Shown one piece after another: positions 9,245 through 18,932 of a DNA stretch of 64,000 bases. The first letter of the stretch is position 1; each line of letters opens with the position of its first letter. The notes below the pieces were generated by a model. The model did no database searches, had not been told where the DNA came from, and saw only the letters and a program-made list of their open reading frames with translations. The translations under genes and the position numbers were made by a program. The stretch lies in contig NZ_JAJQJU010000003.1 of the NCBI RefSeq assembly GCF_022828365.1, positions 29,073 through 93,072 of the forward strand, given 5' to 3'. This stretch comes from Candidatus Nanosynbacter sp. TM7-087 (lineage in GTDB: Bacteria; Patescibacteriota; Saccharimonadia; Saccharimonadales; Saccharimonadaceae).

Positions 9245-11398
9245 ATGAATAAGAAAGATTGTGTATTGTCTATTATTATAACTGCCCACCGCGAGGGTCT
9301 TGTTGCGCATAAGACTATGAAATCAGTCGAGCGTGCTGTAAAAAAAATTGAGGAAGCGTCCATACCTTATGAAGTGATAGTTTCTATAGACAGAGGTGAT
9401 GATCAAACTATTGATTATTTCAATAACTATACCGGTCTGCCTATACACATATACCAATGGGATCATGGAGATCTTTCAAGTTCTAGAAATAGCGCCATAA
9501 AAAAAGCGCATGGTCAATTTGTTTCTTTTATCGACGCTGATGACTTAATGAGTGAAAATTGGCTGCACGACAGTGTTCAATTGCTATTAAAAAAACCTTA
9601 CGGCAAATATGTTGCCCACAGTGCTTATACCATAGAATTCGAGGGCGCGGACTCTATTGTCCAAAAAACTGGTTGCACTACTAAAGACCAAGATATCTTA
9701 TTAAGCGTTCTATCTGGACGCTGGAATTCCGTTATTATTGCGCCGATTACACTTCTTAAAAAATTCCCGTATGCACCAAATAGCCCAGGATATGGGTATG
9801 AAGACTGGTACTTAAGTTGTTGCTTGATTGAAAATGGCGTAAAAAACATTCTCATTCCACAAACAGCCATATTTGTACGTCGTAAGTCATCAGGATCAGA
9901 GTGGGCGCGCCAAAAAGCTAGTCGATCATTACTGCACGCACATCCAATATTTAAGCCGTCCAATTTTCGCTCTATAGATATCAACAAAATTCGCGTTCCT
10001 CAATCAGAGCAACACCGTCAAACAAAAAATACAATCAAAGAATTAATCATACGATCGCGCATACCGTTAGGATTGATCCGCCGACCCCTGGCTATAATAC
10101 GCCGTGGACGCAATGCATTACTGAAACGACCAGCACATTCACAAACTGCAGAATCTATACCAAAATGGCTGAGAACAGAATGGAAAGCTCTTCACTCAAT
10201 AGAAAAAGAAATTTTTCCACCATCACCACTACCAAGTACATACCACACAATCACCGACGACCATTATCGAGTTGGTCTTGTGTATTGGGAAATATGTAAG
10301 GAATTACGAAGCGATAGCTACGATTACGCTCTATTTGTGCCCTGGCTTAAGAGAGGCGGCGCAGATTTATTTGCTGTCAATTACGCAAACACCGCGGCTT
10401 CAATAGGAAAGAAAGTACTCATTATCTCCACTAATGAAGTTCCTGCTGAATATTCAGAATGGAGGTCACAGCTAGATAAGAGAATAGATTTCTTACAATT
10501 TGGGACAATAACTCGGTTCTTTAGTATTGACCAAAAATACAGACTACTTGAACAATTGATCGAAAACACCAATATTAAAACTTTACACATTCTTAACTCT
10601 GAGCTGGCTTATGATTTTGTGCGTGATCACGAAACATACATAAAAGCTACCAACAAGCGAGTGATAGCTACTGCATATAGTCAGAGTACTGATGAGACAG
10701 GACGAATTTTTGGATTTTCGCACAGTCATATACCACAGGTATATCAACTTCTTGATTTAATTACGACAGACAACGAAGCAGTAAAATCTATGTGGGTCAA
10801 TGAATATGCCTACGATCCTCAAAAAATAGTCGTACATCATCAACCACTGACAAAAAATCATTATCCTGTAGTAGATAAATTGCCGAATAGCCGTAGAATA
10901 TTATGGGCTTCTCGACTGGCGCCAGAAAAATTGCCTAAATTAGTATCGGAAATTGCAGATCTTCTTCCTGAAGACGTTCATATAGATATGTACGGAGATC
11001 CTTCACCAGAGTTCCCTGCAAATAGTCTACCGCCGCATCCACGTGTTCATTATATCGGTGGATTTAACGGAGTAGCATCTTTGCCAGCCGAAAAATATGA
11101 CGCTTTTCTATATACCTCACTTTTTGACGGTATGCCAAATACACCAGTCGAGATAGCTTTGCGCGGACTGCCAATAGTTGCAGCTAGAGTGGGCGGACTT
11201 CCTGACTTTATAGGTGAAAACGGTTCCATAGTTGACGATATCACTAATCCAAAAGCATATGCGAAATGTATTAAGCAGACTCTGGATGATATAGAATCAT
11301 CGTTCCATAAAGCCAAAAACTTGCGGGAGAAAGCATCCCGCGAGTTCTCGGAAGATTCGTTTATAGGCGAAGTTAAGGGTATATTCTCGAATAATTAA
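9245..11398 (+). CDS. two-domain glycosyltransferase: GT2 fused to GT4
   Basis: A 717-residue fusion. Residues 1-230 form a GT2 domain with VSIDRGDD and the metal-binding FIDADDL near residues 95-101. After a basic linker, residues about 350-717 form a GT-B domain of the GT4 type: ILWASRLAPEK starts the second Rossmann half, and FDGMPNTPVEIALRG near 625-640 carries the E-x7-E type nucleotide-sugar signature. One protein could thus add two sugars in sequence to a growing glycan. Its last four bases overlap the convergent surface-protein gene. The GT4 half begins with a rather unusual N-terminal subdomain. Sugars are unknown. Confidence 0.85.
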   Translation: MNKKDCVLSIIITAHREGLVAHKTMKSVERAVKKIEEASIPYEVIVSIDRGDDQTIDYFNNYTGLPIHIYQWDHGDLSSSRNSAIKKAHGQFVSFIDADDLMSENWLHDSVQLLLKKPYGKYVAHSAYTIEFEGADSIVQKTGCTTKDQDILLSVLSGRWNSVIIAPITLLKKFPYAPNSPGYGYEDWYLSCCLIENGVKNILIPQTAIFVRRKSSGSEWARQKASRSLLHAHPIFKPSNFRSIDINKIRVPQSEQHRQTKNTIKELIIRSRIPLGLIRRPLAIIRRGRNALLKRPAHSQTAESIPKWLRTEWKALHSIEKEIFPPSPLPSTYHTITDDHYRVGLVYWEICKELRSDSYDYALFVPWLKRGGADLFAVNYANTAASIGKKVLIISTNEVPAEYSEWRSQLDKRIDFLQFGTITRFFSIDQKYRLLEQLIENTNIKTLHILNSELAYDFVRDHETYIKATNKRVIATAYSQSTDETGRIFGFSHSHIPQVYQLLDLITTDNEAVKSMWVNEYAYDPQKIVVHHQPLTKNHYPVVDKLPNSRRILWASRLAPEKLPKLVSEIADLLPEDVHIDMYGDPSPEFPANSLPPHPRVHYIGGFNGVASLPAEKYDAFLYTSLFDGMPNTPVEIALRGLPIVAARVGGLPDFIGENGSIVDDITNPKAYAKCIKQTLDDIESSFHKAKNLREKASREFSEDSFIGEVKGIFSNN

Positions 11399-14058
11399 GC
11401 AGAAACCCTCATCTCAGCCTTCACCACCTCTTGTCCAGTTTCGAGGGGTGGTGTTTTGTAGTCTTGCCACCTTCTACCGTCAAATGTAGAGAAATATGCG
11501 TTATATGTGCCTACTGGGAATGGACGAGTTGCTTTGAATTCTAACTCTTGATTTGACTGAATTGTTGATGGAGAAAGACATCCTAGGTCGTAGTTTTGTC
11601 CGCTTTGGTTACGTAGGATTAGACAAGTGTATTCACTGGTTGTTATTGGTTGATTAGAGGAGTTTTTTAGTTTGAATGTAGTTGTTACTGAATCGCCAGA
11701 TCGAGGGTTAGCACTAGAGAATGTTATGCCTTGAGTGAGTGTTAAACTAGGGAGAACTGTGAAGGTGGTGCGAGAAGATTCCTTCCCTGTAAGTCCTGGA
11801 GGATAAGCTCCTTCGCGCCATACTCCATTGTCATAAAGCGAAAAGAACGCTTCATATTCACCAGGTTCATTAAACGTACGACTCAGAGAGAAGCTTGATT
11901 GGCTCTTAGGTGGAATTCCACTCGTAGGCAAACATCCTAAATCATAGTTGCCACCCTGCCGCCTGCGAATGATATAGCATAGTTGTTGATTATGATTAGA
12001 TACACTAGAGCTAAGATTCTCTAATTTGAAAGTACCTGTCAGTTGCTCGCCGACATGTGCAGTAGTGCTACTAATTGATAATCCTTCAGAAAGAACGACG
12101 TCAGGAAGAACCCTCATCTCAGCCTTCACCACCTCTTGTCCAGTTTCGAGGGGTGGTGTTTTGTAGTCTTGCCACCTTCTACCGTCAAATGTAGAGAAAT
12201 ATGCGTTATATGTGCCTACTGGGAATGGACGAGTTGCTTTGAATTCTAACTCTTGATTTGACTGAATTGTTGATGGAGAAAGACATCCTAGGTCGTAGTT
12301 TTGTCCGCTTTGGTTACGTAGGATTAGACAAGTGTATTCACTGGTTGTTATTGGTTGATTAGAGGAGTTTTTTAGTTTGAATGTAGTTGTTACTGAATCG
12401 CCAGATCGAGGGTTAGCACTAGAGAATGTTATGCCTTGAGTGAGTGTTAAACTAGGGAGAACTGTGAAGGTGGTGCGATTGCCAGCACTGGCGTCCGTAG
12501 CTACAGGATACTGGGTTTCTGTCCACGTCCTACCACCGTCAAGAGTCCCGCTAATTCTTGCTCGATACAGTCCTTCTTCACGCGGCAAAAATTCTTTGTT
12601 GTAATTGTATACAGCGCCTGGGGATAATTGATTAACCGTGTCAAAGACGACGTCAGCATTCTTTCCGCTTGGACTTGTTATAGCTAGACCAAAGTAACCA
12701 AGATCAACAGGTTTGGCACTATTATTTTTTACCTGAAAACCTACGTTAACTGGTTGATTTTTATGAATGCGTGAAATCTGCGCTGTGACGGCAGACACTA
12801 CCGTTGGAGGCGATTGAACAAATGTTGTTACTTCACGAACATTTCCCGCTGAAGATTCTGGATAATTGTCGCTCCACCCACTACCATCACGATAATTACT
12901 GATCCAAAACTTATAATCACCTTCCTTATTCAATCTAGTTGACGCTCGATAAGTATATGATTGCCACGGCTCAAGAACAACGCGCTGACTGCCAAAATCG
13001 TAATTATTCGAATTGCTATCCCGACCTACAATTACCATCACACCTAAGTCGCGACGCTGATTAGTAGAATTGCGAATAGTGAAAGATGCCGTTATTTCCA
13101 TATTCGTAAACAATTTTGATCCGGTTTTTTCCGTCTTTATGGATAATGGTGAATCAATTTTGACAGAATTTAGCGGAGAACCGAACCACTCATTGAAAAA
13201 CCTCCAGAAGTTTCGATTGCCATAAGCTCCACAATGTGCAGTTCCCACACCAGCGTCCAAAGCCCCTTGATTCGGCTGATATGGCGTATAGTTATACAGA
13301 CTCGCGGTCGCTTGGTTCTCAATATATACCCAACTTCCGCCACAAGCTGCATCTGGATTGTATTGGATGTAGTTGGTTCGTCCTGCCTTGTAACGATATT
13401 CATTTGGTCTATTCGCATAAAGTCGTAGTTGGCGCGCAGCCATACGTAACTGGTTGTATAGTCCAGCATATTCGCTTGAACAATTTGCAGTATTTCCTGG
13501 GCCATTATCTGGGCAAGCAAATCCCATGGCATATTTATATTGGCTCTTCAAAGGCCACGAGTCAGTAAACAAAGACCCCTGTTCCTTCTTCAATATCACT
13601 AACATGACCTGTGGGTTAATGCCAAATTCTTTTGACACATTCCAAATAATTTGTGCAGTAGATAATCCACCACTAAACCAGCCGCCGCCTTTTTCAAATG
13701 AGGTTTCTTTAGTGTTTGGATTCTCGTGATAATTACGCAGACAAGCATACGGCGGACCATGCCAGCCGCGATTAACAGCATATTGCGCTCGCGTACCGCC
13801 ACCATATTCAGATCGTCCAGTTCCCCATGTATCACAGGCAGGAGTGTGGTCGTTTATAAAATTCTGAATATCTTGAACGCTAGCAAACGTATTTGTATCA
13901 TAAAAAACATTATCATCGATAATCCTACCGGCATTCCAAGGAGATAGCGCTCCGGTCCTCGGCCAAAAAATAAACCCCAAGACAATAACACTCACCACAG
14001 CTAACGTGCAGCTGACATATTTTAATCTCGTCCATTTCGTACGTCTTATTTCAATCAC
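11395..14058 (-). CDS. anchored surface protein: lysozyme-like domain plus five Ig-like repeats
   Basis: An 887-residue protein starting at GTG 14058, with AAGGAGAG six bases upstream and a GTGA overlap with the preceding gene. Residues about 13-35 are a membrane anchor. Residues 45-295 match a secreted domain known in Actinobacteria and Saccharibacteria (IWNVSKEFGINPQVMLVIL, then KKEQG, YIENQATASLYNYTP, FWRFFNEWFGS); the pattern resembles a lysozyme/transglycosylase fold, with E in KKEQG a candidate catalytic residue. Residues 295-887 hold five repeats of about 115 residues, each ending in a W-x-x-Y/P segment. Repeats 3 and 5 are identical at DNA level. The protein ends directly after the last repeat, without a sorting signal. 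Likely role: cell-surface binding or wall remodelling. Confidence 0.75.
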   Translation of the reverse strand: MIEIRRTKWTRLKYVSCTLAVVSVIVLGFIFWPRTGALSPWNAGRIIDDNVFYDTNTFASVQDIQNFINDHTPACDTWGTGRSEYGGGTRAQYAVNRGWHGPPYACLRNYHENPNTKETSFEKGGGWFSGGLSTAQIIWNVSKEFGINPQVMLVILKKEQGSLFTDSWPLKSQYKYAMGFACPDNGPGNTANCSSEYAGLYNQLRMAARQLRLYANRPNEYRYKAGRTNYIQYNPDAACGGSWVYIENQATASLYNYTPYQPNQGALDAGVGTAHCGAYGNRNFWRFFNEWFGSPLNSVKIDSPLSIKTEKTGSKLFTNMEITASFTIRNSTNQRRDLGVMVIVGRDSNSNNYDFGSQRVVLEPWQSYTYRASTRLNKEGDYKFWISNYRDGSGWSDNYPESSAGNVREVTTFVQSPPTVVSAVTAQISRIHKNQPVNVGFQVKNNSAKPVDLGYFGLAITSPSGKNADVVFDTVNQLSPGAVYNYNKEFLPREEGLYRARISGTLDGGRTWTETQYPVATDASAGNRTTFTVLPSLTLTQGITFSSANPRSGDSVTTTFKLKNSSNQPITTSEYTCLILRNQSGQNYDLGCLSPSTIQSNQELEFKATRPFPVGTYNAYFSTFDGRRWQDYKTPPLETGQEVVKAEMRVLPDVVLSEGLSISSTTAHVGEQLTGTFKLENLSSSVSNHNQQLCYIIRRRQGGNYDLGCLPTSGIPPKSQSSFSLSRTFNEPGEYEAFFSLYDNGVWREGAYPPGLTGKESSRTTFTVLPSLTLTQGITFSSANPRSGDSVTTTFKLKNSSNQPITTSEYTCLILRNQSGQNYDLGCLSPSTIQSNQELEFKATRPFPVGTYNAYFSTFDGRRWQDYKTPPLETGQEVVKAEMRVSA
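11404..11773. repeat. exact 370-bp direct repeat, copy 1
   Basis: Read base by base, this stretch is the same as 12109-12478 (offset 705). It encodes the C-terminal Ig-like repeat of the surface protein. Confidence 0.95.
12109..12478. repeat. exact 370-bp direct repeat, copy 2
   Basis: This is the second identical copy, in the same frame of the same gene. The 335 bases between the copies encode a clearly diverged member of the same repeat family, so the identity of the two outer copies is recent or maintained. Confidence 0.95.
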
Positions 14059-14639
14059 CGCAAGCTCTCCTTACGGAATGACGGATTGTTCGAAGACTCT
14101 CCTGTATACAATTTTGATGAATAACTCACCTTTACCGATATATCTACCCCTGATGGCAATTCCGACAATGACACCTCAATCATATGGCAACTCGTCGAAC
14201 TTGGACCAGCAAATGAACTAGATTTACGAGAAACACTTCCACCAGACCAATACAGTGTAAATTCACAACTACCACCGTTCTCAACAATAGAGTTAACTCC
14301 TCCATCAATCTGTAAATATTGCTTATCCACACTCAATCCATATCCGCTCACAATTGGAACTACTGATTTTTTTGACCCTGACGACTGCTGATCTCCAGTA
14401 TTAATTGGTTTATCAGGACTATATCCATCGCGTTTTTCTGGCTTTGCGCTGTTGTCATCAACTTTCTTAGAGTCTTCTTTTTTATCTGTAGACTCTTTTA
14501 CTACGGGATTATTAGCGTCAGTATTATTTTGTTGCGGCTTATAAATATACGCAACTGTAGCACACGCCACTAAAGCCAAAGCCAGCGTAGAGGCAAGTAT
14601 AATTCTAGTTTTTTTCTTCATTTTTTGTTTGATTTTCAC
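14055..14639 (-). CDS. small membrane-anchored extracellular protein
   Basis: A 194-residue protein with basic N-terminus, one membrane helix (about residues 11-30), a Lys/Asp/Ser-rich linker to about residue 90, and a soluble domain of about 100 residues with two cysteines (GGSCEF and STSCHM) that could pair outside the cell. The open frame begins at GTG 14639; an ATG at 14621 is an alternative, and neither has a strong ribosome site. It overlaps the surface-protein gene by four bases (GTGA), so the two are translationally coupled and probably act together. I do not recognise a family. Confidence 0.65.
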   Translation of the reverse strand: MKIKQKMKKKTRIILASTLALALVACATVAYIYKPQQNNTDANNPVVKESTDKKEDSKKVDDNSAKPEKRDGYSPDKPINTGDQQSSGSKKSVVPIVSGYGLSVDKQYLQIDGGVNSIVENGGSCEFTLYWSGGSVSRKSSSFAGPSSTSCHMIEVSLSELPSGVDISVKVSYSSKLYTGESSNNPSFRKESLR

Positions 14640-14719
14640 GATCTAATCTCTCGTTTTATTTTATTGCTTATAATAATAACATTTCGGCAATAAGATTTCA
14701 ACGCCGCTATAAAAAATGT

Positions 14720-14725
14720 TATAAT
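14720..14725 (+). promoter_or_regulatory. -10 hexamer, leaderless arrangement
   Basis: TATAAT, then 7 bases, then the ATG of the GT2 gene at 14733. Confidence 0.55.
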
Positions 14726-14732
14726 ATCACAT

Positions 14733-15716
14733 ATGGTAAAAAATACTTCTGAAGATAAAACACCGCTAGTATCAATTATTACTGCGACTTATAACGATGA
14801 ATTGTATATAGAAAATTCTATTCGCTCGGTTCTATCTCAGGACTTTACTGATTTTGAATATATCATCATAAACGACGGCTCCGTTGATAATACAAAAAAA
14901 ATCGTTCAGCGCCTTCAAAAAGAAGATGGTCGCATTCGCCTCATTAACCAGCAGAATAAGGGTCTTGTTGCTTCGCTTAATCGTGGCATAAATGAGGCCA
15001 GAGGAAAATATATCGCTCGAATAGACGGGGATGACGAATGGCTGCCTCATAAATTAAAAACTCAGGTTGATATGCTGGAAAATGACGACGAGTTGGTTCT
15101 CGTTGGCGGTGGCGCAGAAATTATTAATCAAGACAGCGTACCTACTGGTTTTATTATTAACGTTACTCGCGACAAAGATATTCGGCTTGGTCTTTGTATT
15201 TTTAACCAATTCTGTCATTCATCAGTAGTTTATCGTAAACAGACAGCAATTGAGGCGGGGCTATATCCTAATACATGTCCAGCCGAAGACTATGACCTGT
15301 TTAGTAGTTTTGCTAAATATGGCAAACTAGCTAACGTCGCTTATCCTATTTTTAGATATAGAATTAGCGATGGCAGCATATCAGCTCAAAGACGCGACGA
15401 ACAAAATCTCCTTGCTAAAAAATTATCGTATCGCAGCTGGGATATTATTTCCCCAGAGGTTACATCTAGATCAGAAATCAAACAGTCTTTTAATTATTAC
15501 ATGAAAAGTTCGGTTACTGATGACTTTGGAATAAGCCTTAAACATGCATATATATTTATACTAATGCGCGTCGGGTATCGTATGATTAAAAAAGGCAATG
15601 TTCTACAAGGATTACATCAATTGTGGAATATCGCATCGACTGGACGAACTGCCGCGAGAATAGTCGTTAAATGGGGTCTTGATATTATTAAAATCAAGCT
15701 TCACCCATCAAAATAG
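14733..15716 (+). CDS. family 2 glycosyltransferase
   Basis: A 327-residue soluble GT-A transferase. IITATYNDELYIENSI begins the fold, IINDGSVDNT contacts the nucleotide, ARIDGDDEW carries the DxD near residue 96, and CPAEDYDLF is the acceptor-side ED motif. Together these match the WcaA/bacterial GT2 group that extends lipopolysaccharide, capsule or teichoic-type chains. It is a single-gene unit between the convergent ABC exporter genes and the divergent small anchored protein. Confidence 0.87.
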   Translation: MVKNTSEDKTPLVSIITATYNDELYIENSIRSVLSQDFTDFEYIIINDGSVDNTKKIVQRLQKEDGRIRLINQQNKGLVASLNRGINEARGKYIARIDGDDEWLPHKLKTQVDMLENDDELVLVGGGAEIINQDSVPTGFIINVTRDKDIRLGLCIFNQFCHSSVVYRKQTAIEAGLYPNTCPAEDYDLFSSFAKYGKLANVAYPIFRYRISDGSISAQRRDEQNLLAKKLSYRSWDIISPEVTSRSEIKQSFNYYMKSSVTDDFGISLKHAYIFILMRVGYRMIKKGNVLQGLHQLWNIASTGRTAARIVVKWGLDIIKIKLHPSK

Positions 15717-15742
15717 ATTTAATAAATAGACTTTTCTCTATA

Positions 15743-16924
15743 TTATTTCTTACTAGTATGCCACTTGCGCGGAATCATAGTTAAGCCGCCAAATGAATGC
15801 TCGACTGCGGAAAAATCATTCGTAATAATAAATTCTTCAGCACGATACATCACATCATACTTCACGGTGCCGTTGTGATTGAGCAGATTAATGTCGACAT
15901 AATACGACCCTGGACCTAAATTTGCCTCAATATCAAGAGTTAATTTATTATCGCTAGGCAATTTAGGAAATCCCTCTCTGTTGGTGATAAAATTCGATAC
16001 CAAATTGCTATCTTTACGATACAAATCCACCATAATAGCCTTAGTCTTATCATTATCCCATGACAAGTCAAGAGAAATCGTTTCTCCCACTTTAAAGCTG
16101 CGACGCTTCTTACCTGTTTTATCGTGTATGGCGGTTTTAATATTTTTACCTGTATATTGATGTCTTTGGTCTACAGCTTTATCTATTACGGCTTGATTGA
16201 GTCTACTATATTCATCCGCAACCTGCACTGGACTACCTTCTTTAATAATCTTGCCCTCGTGAATTAACACGGCTCGATTACAAAACTTTTTAACAGTATC
16301 CATATCATGCGTAACCAATATAACCGTTTGCTTGCTGGACTTGTATTGTTCAAAAACATCTATACACTTACGCTGAAAAGCTTCATCACCAACAGCCAGC
16401 ACCTCATCAAAAATCATAATATCATTGCGCGCTTTTATTGCTACTGAAAACGCCAAACGGACCTGCATGCCCGATGAATAGTTCTTTAATTTCTGATCCA
16501 TAAATGGCTCAAGCTCCGCGAACGAAACGATATCATCATATATCAGTTCCATTTCCTTACGCGTAAATCCAAGTAGAGCACCATTCAAAAAAACATTATC
16601 TCTACCAGACAGTTCTGGATTAAACCCAACCCCCAACTCTATGAAAGGTGTTAATTTACCGTTTATTTCAATGCTTCCGCTCGTTGGCTGATAAACTCCA
16701 GCTAACATCTTAAGCATGGTACTCTTACCTGAACCGTTTCGGCCAACAACACCAAAAAAATCACCTTGATTTACGTTAAAGCTAACACCATCCAACACTT
16801 TCTGAACTGTCTTTTTATTCTTCTTAACAATGTTAACAAAGGCGCTTTTAATACTAGAATTCTTTGACTGTGGAAGAATAAATTCCTTATGTATATCTTT
16901 TACTACAATTGCAGGTTTTGTCAT
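15743..16924 (-). CDS. wzt: polysaccharide ABC exporter ATPase with Wzt-like C-terminal domain
   Basis: The ATPase of a Wzm/Wzt-type exporter that moves a finished lipid-linked glycan across the membrane. The ABC domain covers residues 1-245: Walker A GRNGSGKST at 61-69, signature YSSGM at 149-153, Walker B IMIFDE at 169-174, and the switch histidine in LVTHDMDT. Residues 270-393 form a beta-rich extension resembling Wzt C-terminal domains that recognise the glycan's end in O-antigen systems. GGAGG precedes the ATG, which directly follows the stop of the permease gene (TAAATG). The exporter class is clear; which glycan it carries is inferred from the glycosyltransferases around it. Confidence 0.88.
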   Translation of the reverse strand: MTKPAIVVKDIHKEFILPQSKNSSIKSAFVNIVKKNKKTVQKVLDGVSFNVNQGDFFGVVGRNGSGKSTMLKMLAGVYQPTSGSIEINGKLTPFIELGVGFNPELSGRDNVFLNGALLGFTRKEMELIYDDIVSFAELEPFMDQKLKNYSSGMQVRLAFSVAIKARNDIMIFDEVLAVGDEAFQRKCIDVFEQYKSSKQTVILVTHDMDTVKKFCNRAVLIHEGKIIKEGSPVQVADEYSRLNQAVIDKAVDQRHQYTGKNIKTAIHDKTGKKRRSFKVGETISLDLSWDNDKTKAIMVDLYRKDSNLVSNFITNREGFPKLPSDNKLTLDIEANLGPGSYYVDINLLNHNGTVKYDVMYRAEEFIITNDFSAVEHSFGGLTMIPRKWHTSKK

Positions 16925-17731
16925 TTAAATGTCCTCCGCGAAAAATCGTTGTCTACGCTGAAAATACCAACTTCCTAAACCAAATATCACAATAACTATA
17001 GTGATTGGAATAAACCACAATAACGGATTATGAAAAGTCTGCCAAATAGTTTGAGATGCGGGATTATTAGGCATTAAAGCGTGTCTAGCGTCTTGGATAA
17101 TCTGTGTAATTGGATTTAAAAATGCAATCTTTTGTATAACTGACGGCATAGAAGTAACCGCAAAAATAATACCGCTCGCATAAAGTCCTGCCTGCAATAA
17201 GATTTCCCATATATAAGCAATATCGCGAAATATCACATAAAGAGCAGAAAGCAGCAAAGATAATCCAACGGATAATATAAATAACTCAGCTATAGCTGGA
17301 ATAAGTAGCAACCACGAAAAAGTAGGAAATAAACCACTAAGAAACGCAAAAAGTATCACCACTATCATCCCTAAGCCGAGGTTAATAAGCGCCGACACAC
17401 TGCTTGCAATAACCAGAAGATGTCGCGGAATTGCCACCTTGCGAATCAATTGCCCATTATCAACAACGGAACGCGTACCTATCATAGTAGCCTCAGAGAA
17501 AAAGTTCCACAACACAATTCCCATCAGCAGCCAAACCCCATAAGATTCGATCCCTTTACTACCCTGAGGAAATGCATATGTAAACAACACATACAAAATA
17601 CCAAACATAAACATAGGTTTTAAGAGAGACCAAACATATCCCAAAACTGAACTTTGGTATCTGACTTTAAAATCGGTACTGACTATTGCGCGTAAAATCG
17701 CCTCATTTTCTTTATTCACAAGAATACGCAT
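16925..17731 (-). CDS. wzm: polysaccharide ABC exporter permease
   Basis: A 268-residue ABC-2 permease with six expected membrane spans. DFKVRYQSSVLGYVWSLLKP near the N-terminus is the conserved entry of the Wzm/TagG family, and the C-terminal SWYFQRRQRFFAEDI is also typical. It forms the channel for the adjoining Wzt-like ATPase, one base apart. A TATAAT box lies 9 bases before the ATG and GGAG abuts the ATG, so the leader is very short. It is divergent from the GT4 gene at 17781. Confidence 0.9.
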   Translation of the reverse strand: MRILVNKENEAILRAIVSTDFKVRYQSSVLGYVWSLLKPMFMFGILYVLFTYAFPQGSKGIESYGVWLLMGIVLWNFFSEATMIGTRSVVDNGQLIRKVAIPRHLLVIASSVSALINLGLGMIVVILFAFLSGLFPTFSWLLLIPAIAELFILSVGLSLLLSALYVIFRDIAYIWEILLQAGLYASGIIFAVTSMPSVIQKIAFLNPITQIIQDARHALMPNNPASQTIWQTFHNPLLWFIPITIVIVIFGLGSWYFQRRQRFFAEDI

Positions 17732-17767
17732 CTCCTTACGATTATATCAAATTGCATAAAAAAGATA

Positions 17768-17773
17768 TATACT
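17768..17773 (+). promoter_or_regulatory. -10 hexamer, leaderless arrangement
   Basis: TATACT, then 7 bases, then the ATG at 17781. It shares a 49-base divergent gap with the promoter of the permease gene. Confidence 0.5.
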
Positions 17774-17780
17774 CTATAGT

Positions 17781-18929
17781 ATGAGTGCTTTACGAATCGT
17801 CTTAGTACGCAACGCCGCATCTTATGATTTCGGCGGGGGTGAGCGTTTTCCTATTTTCCTAGCAAAAGAACTACAAAAATTAGGACATTTTCCAATAATT
17901 TTAAGTCACCATAAAAAGTTGCGTGATTACGCTGAGCGCGAAAACATCCCACATTATCGATCTTGGTGGTGGTCTAAGCAAAATTGGAGCGGAAAAAATG
18001 CCCTGCTCGTGCCGTTTTATATATTGTGGCAATTATTGCTGACTATATATTACGCCATTCAGTTTAGTAGATTTAAAGCAGACGTTGTACACTTGCAAAG
18101 TAAAGATGATTTCATAGCTGGATCTATTGCCGGAAAACTTGTTGGTGCTAAAGTGATTTGGACCGACCATGCCGATCTCAAACATGTCTGGAAAAATCTC
18201 TACGTAAAATATAAGAATCCAACAGGCAAGTTGGTCGCATGGTCAGCTCGCTTTGCCGACGCTATAACCGCAGTCAGTAAAAGTGAGCAAACTCTTATTT
18301 CCAATAATCTACCCGCAAACTCGCCAATTCGCAATAAAATAATCGTTATTTACAATGGAGTTGAAGATCAAAAGCAAAAATACGAATCGCCTAAGAATAC
18401 GACATTCACTTTCTGCATATCCGGTCGCCTTGTCATAGACAAAGGTATTGGAGAAGCGATTACTGCTTTTAAAGAATTTAACGCTACGTATAAAAATTCA
18501 CAATTAGTACTTATTGGTGACGGCCCTGATCGATTACAGTTTGAGCAACAAGCCAAAGGGCTACCTGTTACTTTTTATGGATATAAGACAAATCCCCTAC
18601 CTTATGTCGCATCCGCTGATATATATCTACACCCAACATATCATGAGGGATTTAGCGTTTCCTTAATCGAAGCTAGCATGTTAGGACTGCCTATCATAGC
18701 AACCAATGTTGGTGGCAACCCAGAAATTATTCACAATAATAAAACGGGGCTTCTCATTCCTTCTAAAAACGCATCAGCATTACGGGATTCTATGAAAAAA
18801 TTATACGAGAACGACAAGCTCAGAACCAGCCTATCTATGACAGCTCGACAGCAATATTTAGACCTATTCGTATTTCACAACATAGTAAAGACGCAATTTA
18901 TTCCTATATACGAAAATGGTATACTTTAA
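17781..18929 (+). CDS. family 4 glycosyltransferase
   Basis: A 382-residue GT-B transferase. The N-terminal half has the glycine-rich FGGGERFPIFLAKEL acceptor-side start and VVHLQSKDDF; the C-terminal half has CISGRLVIDKGIGEAI and the E-x7-E segment HEGFSVSLIEASMLG, which binds the sugar nucleotide. It is a retaining transferase of the type used in capsule and lipoglycan synthesis. It is the first gene of a plus-strand operon running to 21422. The acceptor and donor cannot be told from sequence. Confidence 0.88.
   Translation: MSALRIVLVRNAASYDFGGGERFPIFLAKELQKLGHFPIILSHHKKLRDYAERENIPHYRSWWWSKQNWSGKNALLVPFYILWQLLLTIYYAIQFSRFKADVVHLQSKDDFIAGSIAGKLVGAKVIWTDHADLKHVWKNLYVKYKNPTGKLVAWSARFADAITAVSKSEQTLISNNLPANSPIRNKIIVIYNGVEDQKQKYESPKNTTFTFCISGRLVIDKGIGEAITAFKEFNATYKNSQLVLIGDGPDRLQFEQQAKGLPVTFYGYKTNPLPYVASADIYLHPTYHEGFSVSLIEASMLGLPIIATNVGGNPEIIHNNKTGLLIPSKNASALRDSMKKLYENDKLRTSLSMTARQQYLDLFVFHNIVKTQFIPIYENGIL
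18920..18925 (+). promoter_or_regulatory. -10 hexamer inside the upstream gene, leaderless arrangement
   Basis: TATACT lies in the last codons of the preceding GT4 gene, 7 bases before the ATG at 18933. It could be an internal promoter. Confidence 0.4.
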
Positions 18930-18932
18930 TAT

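Noticed and set aside
13170..13835. Several open frames of 64-120 residues on both strands inside the surface-protein gene
   Set aside because: They are out-of-frame shadows of a gene with clear domain content.
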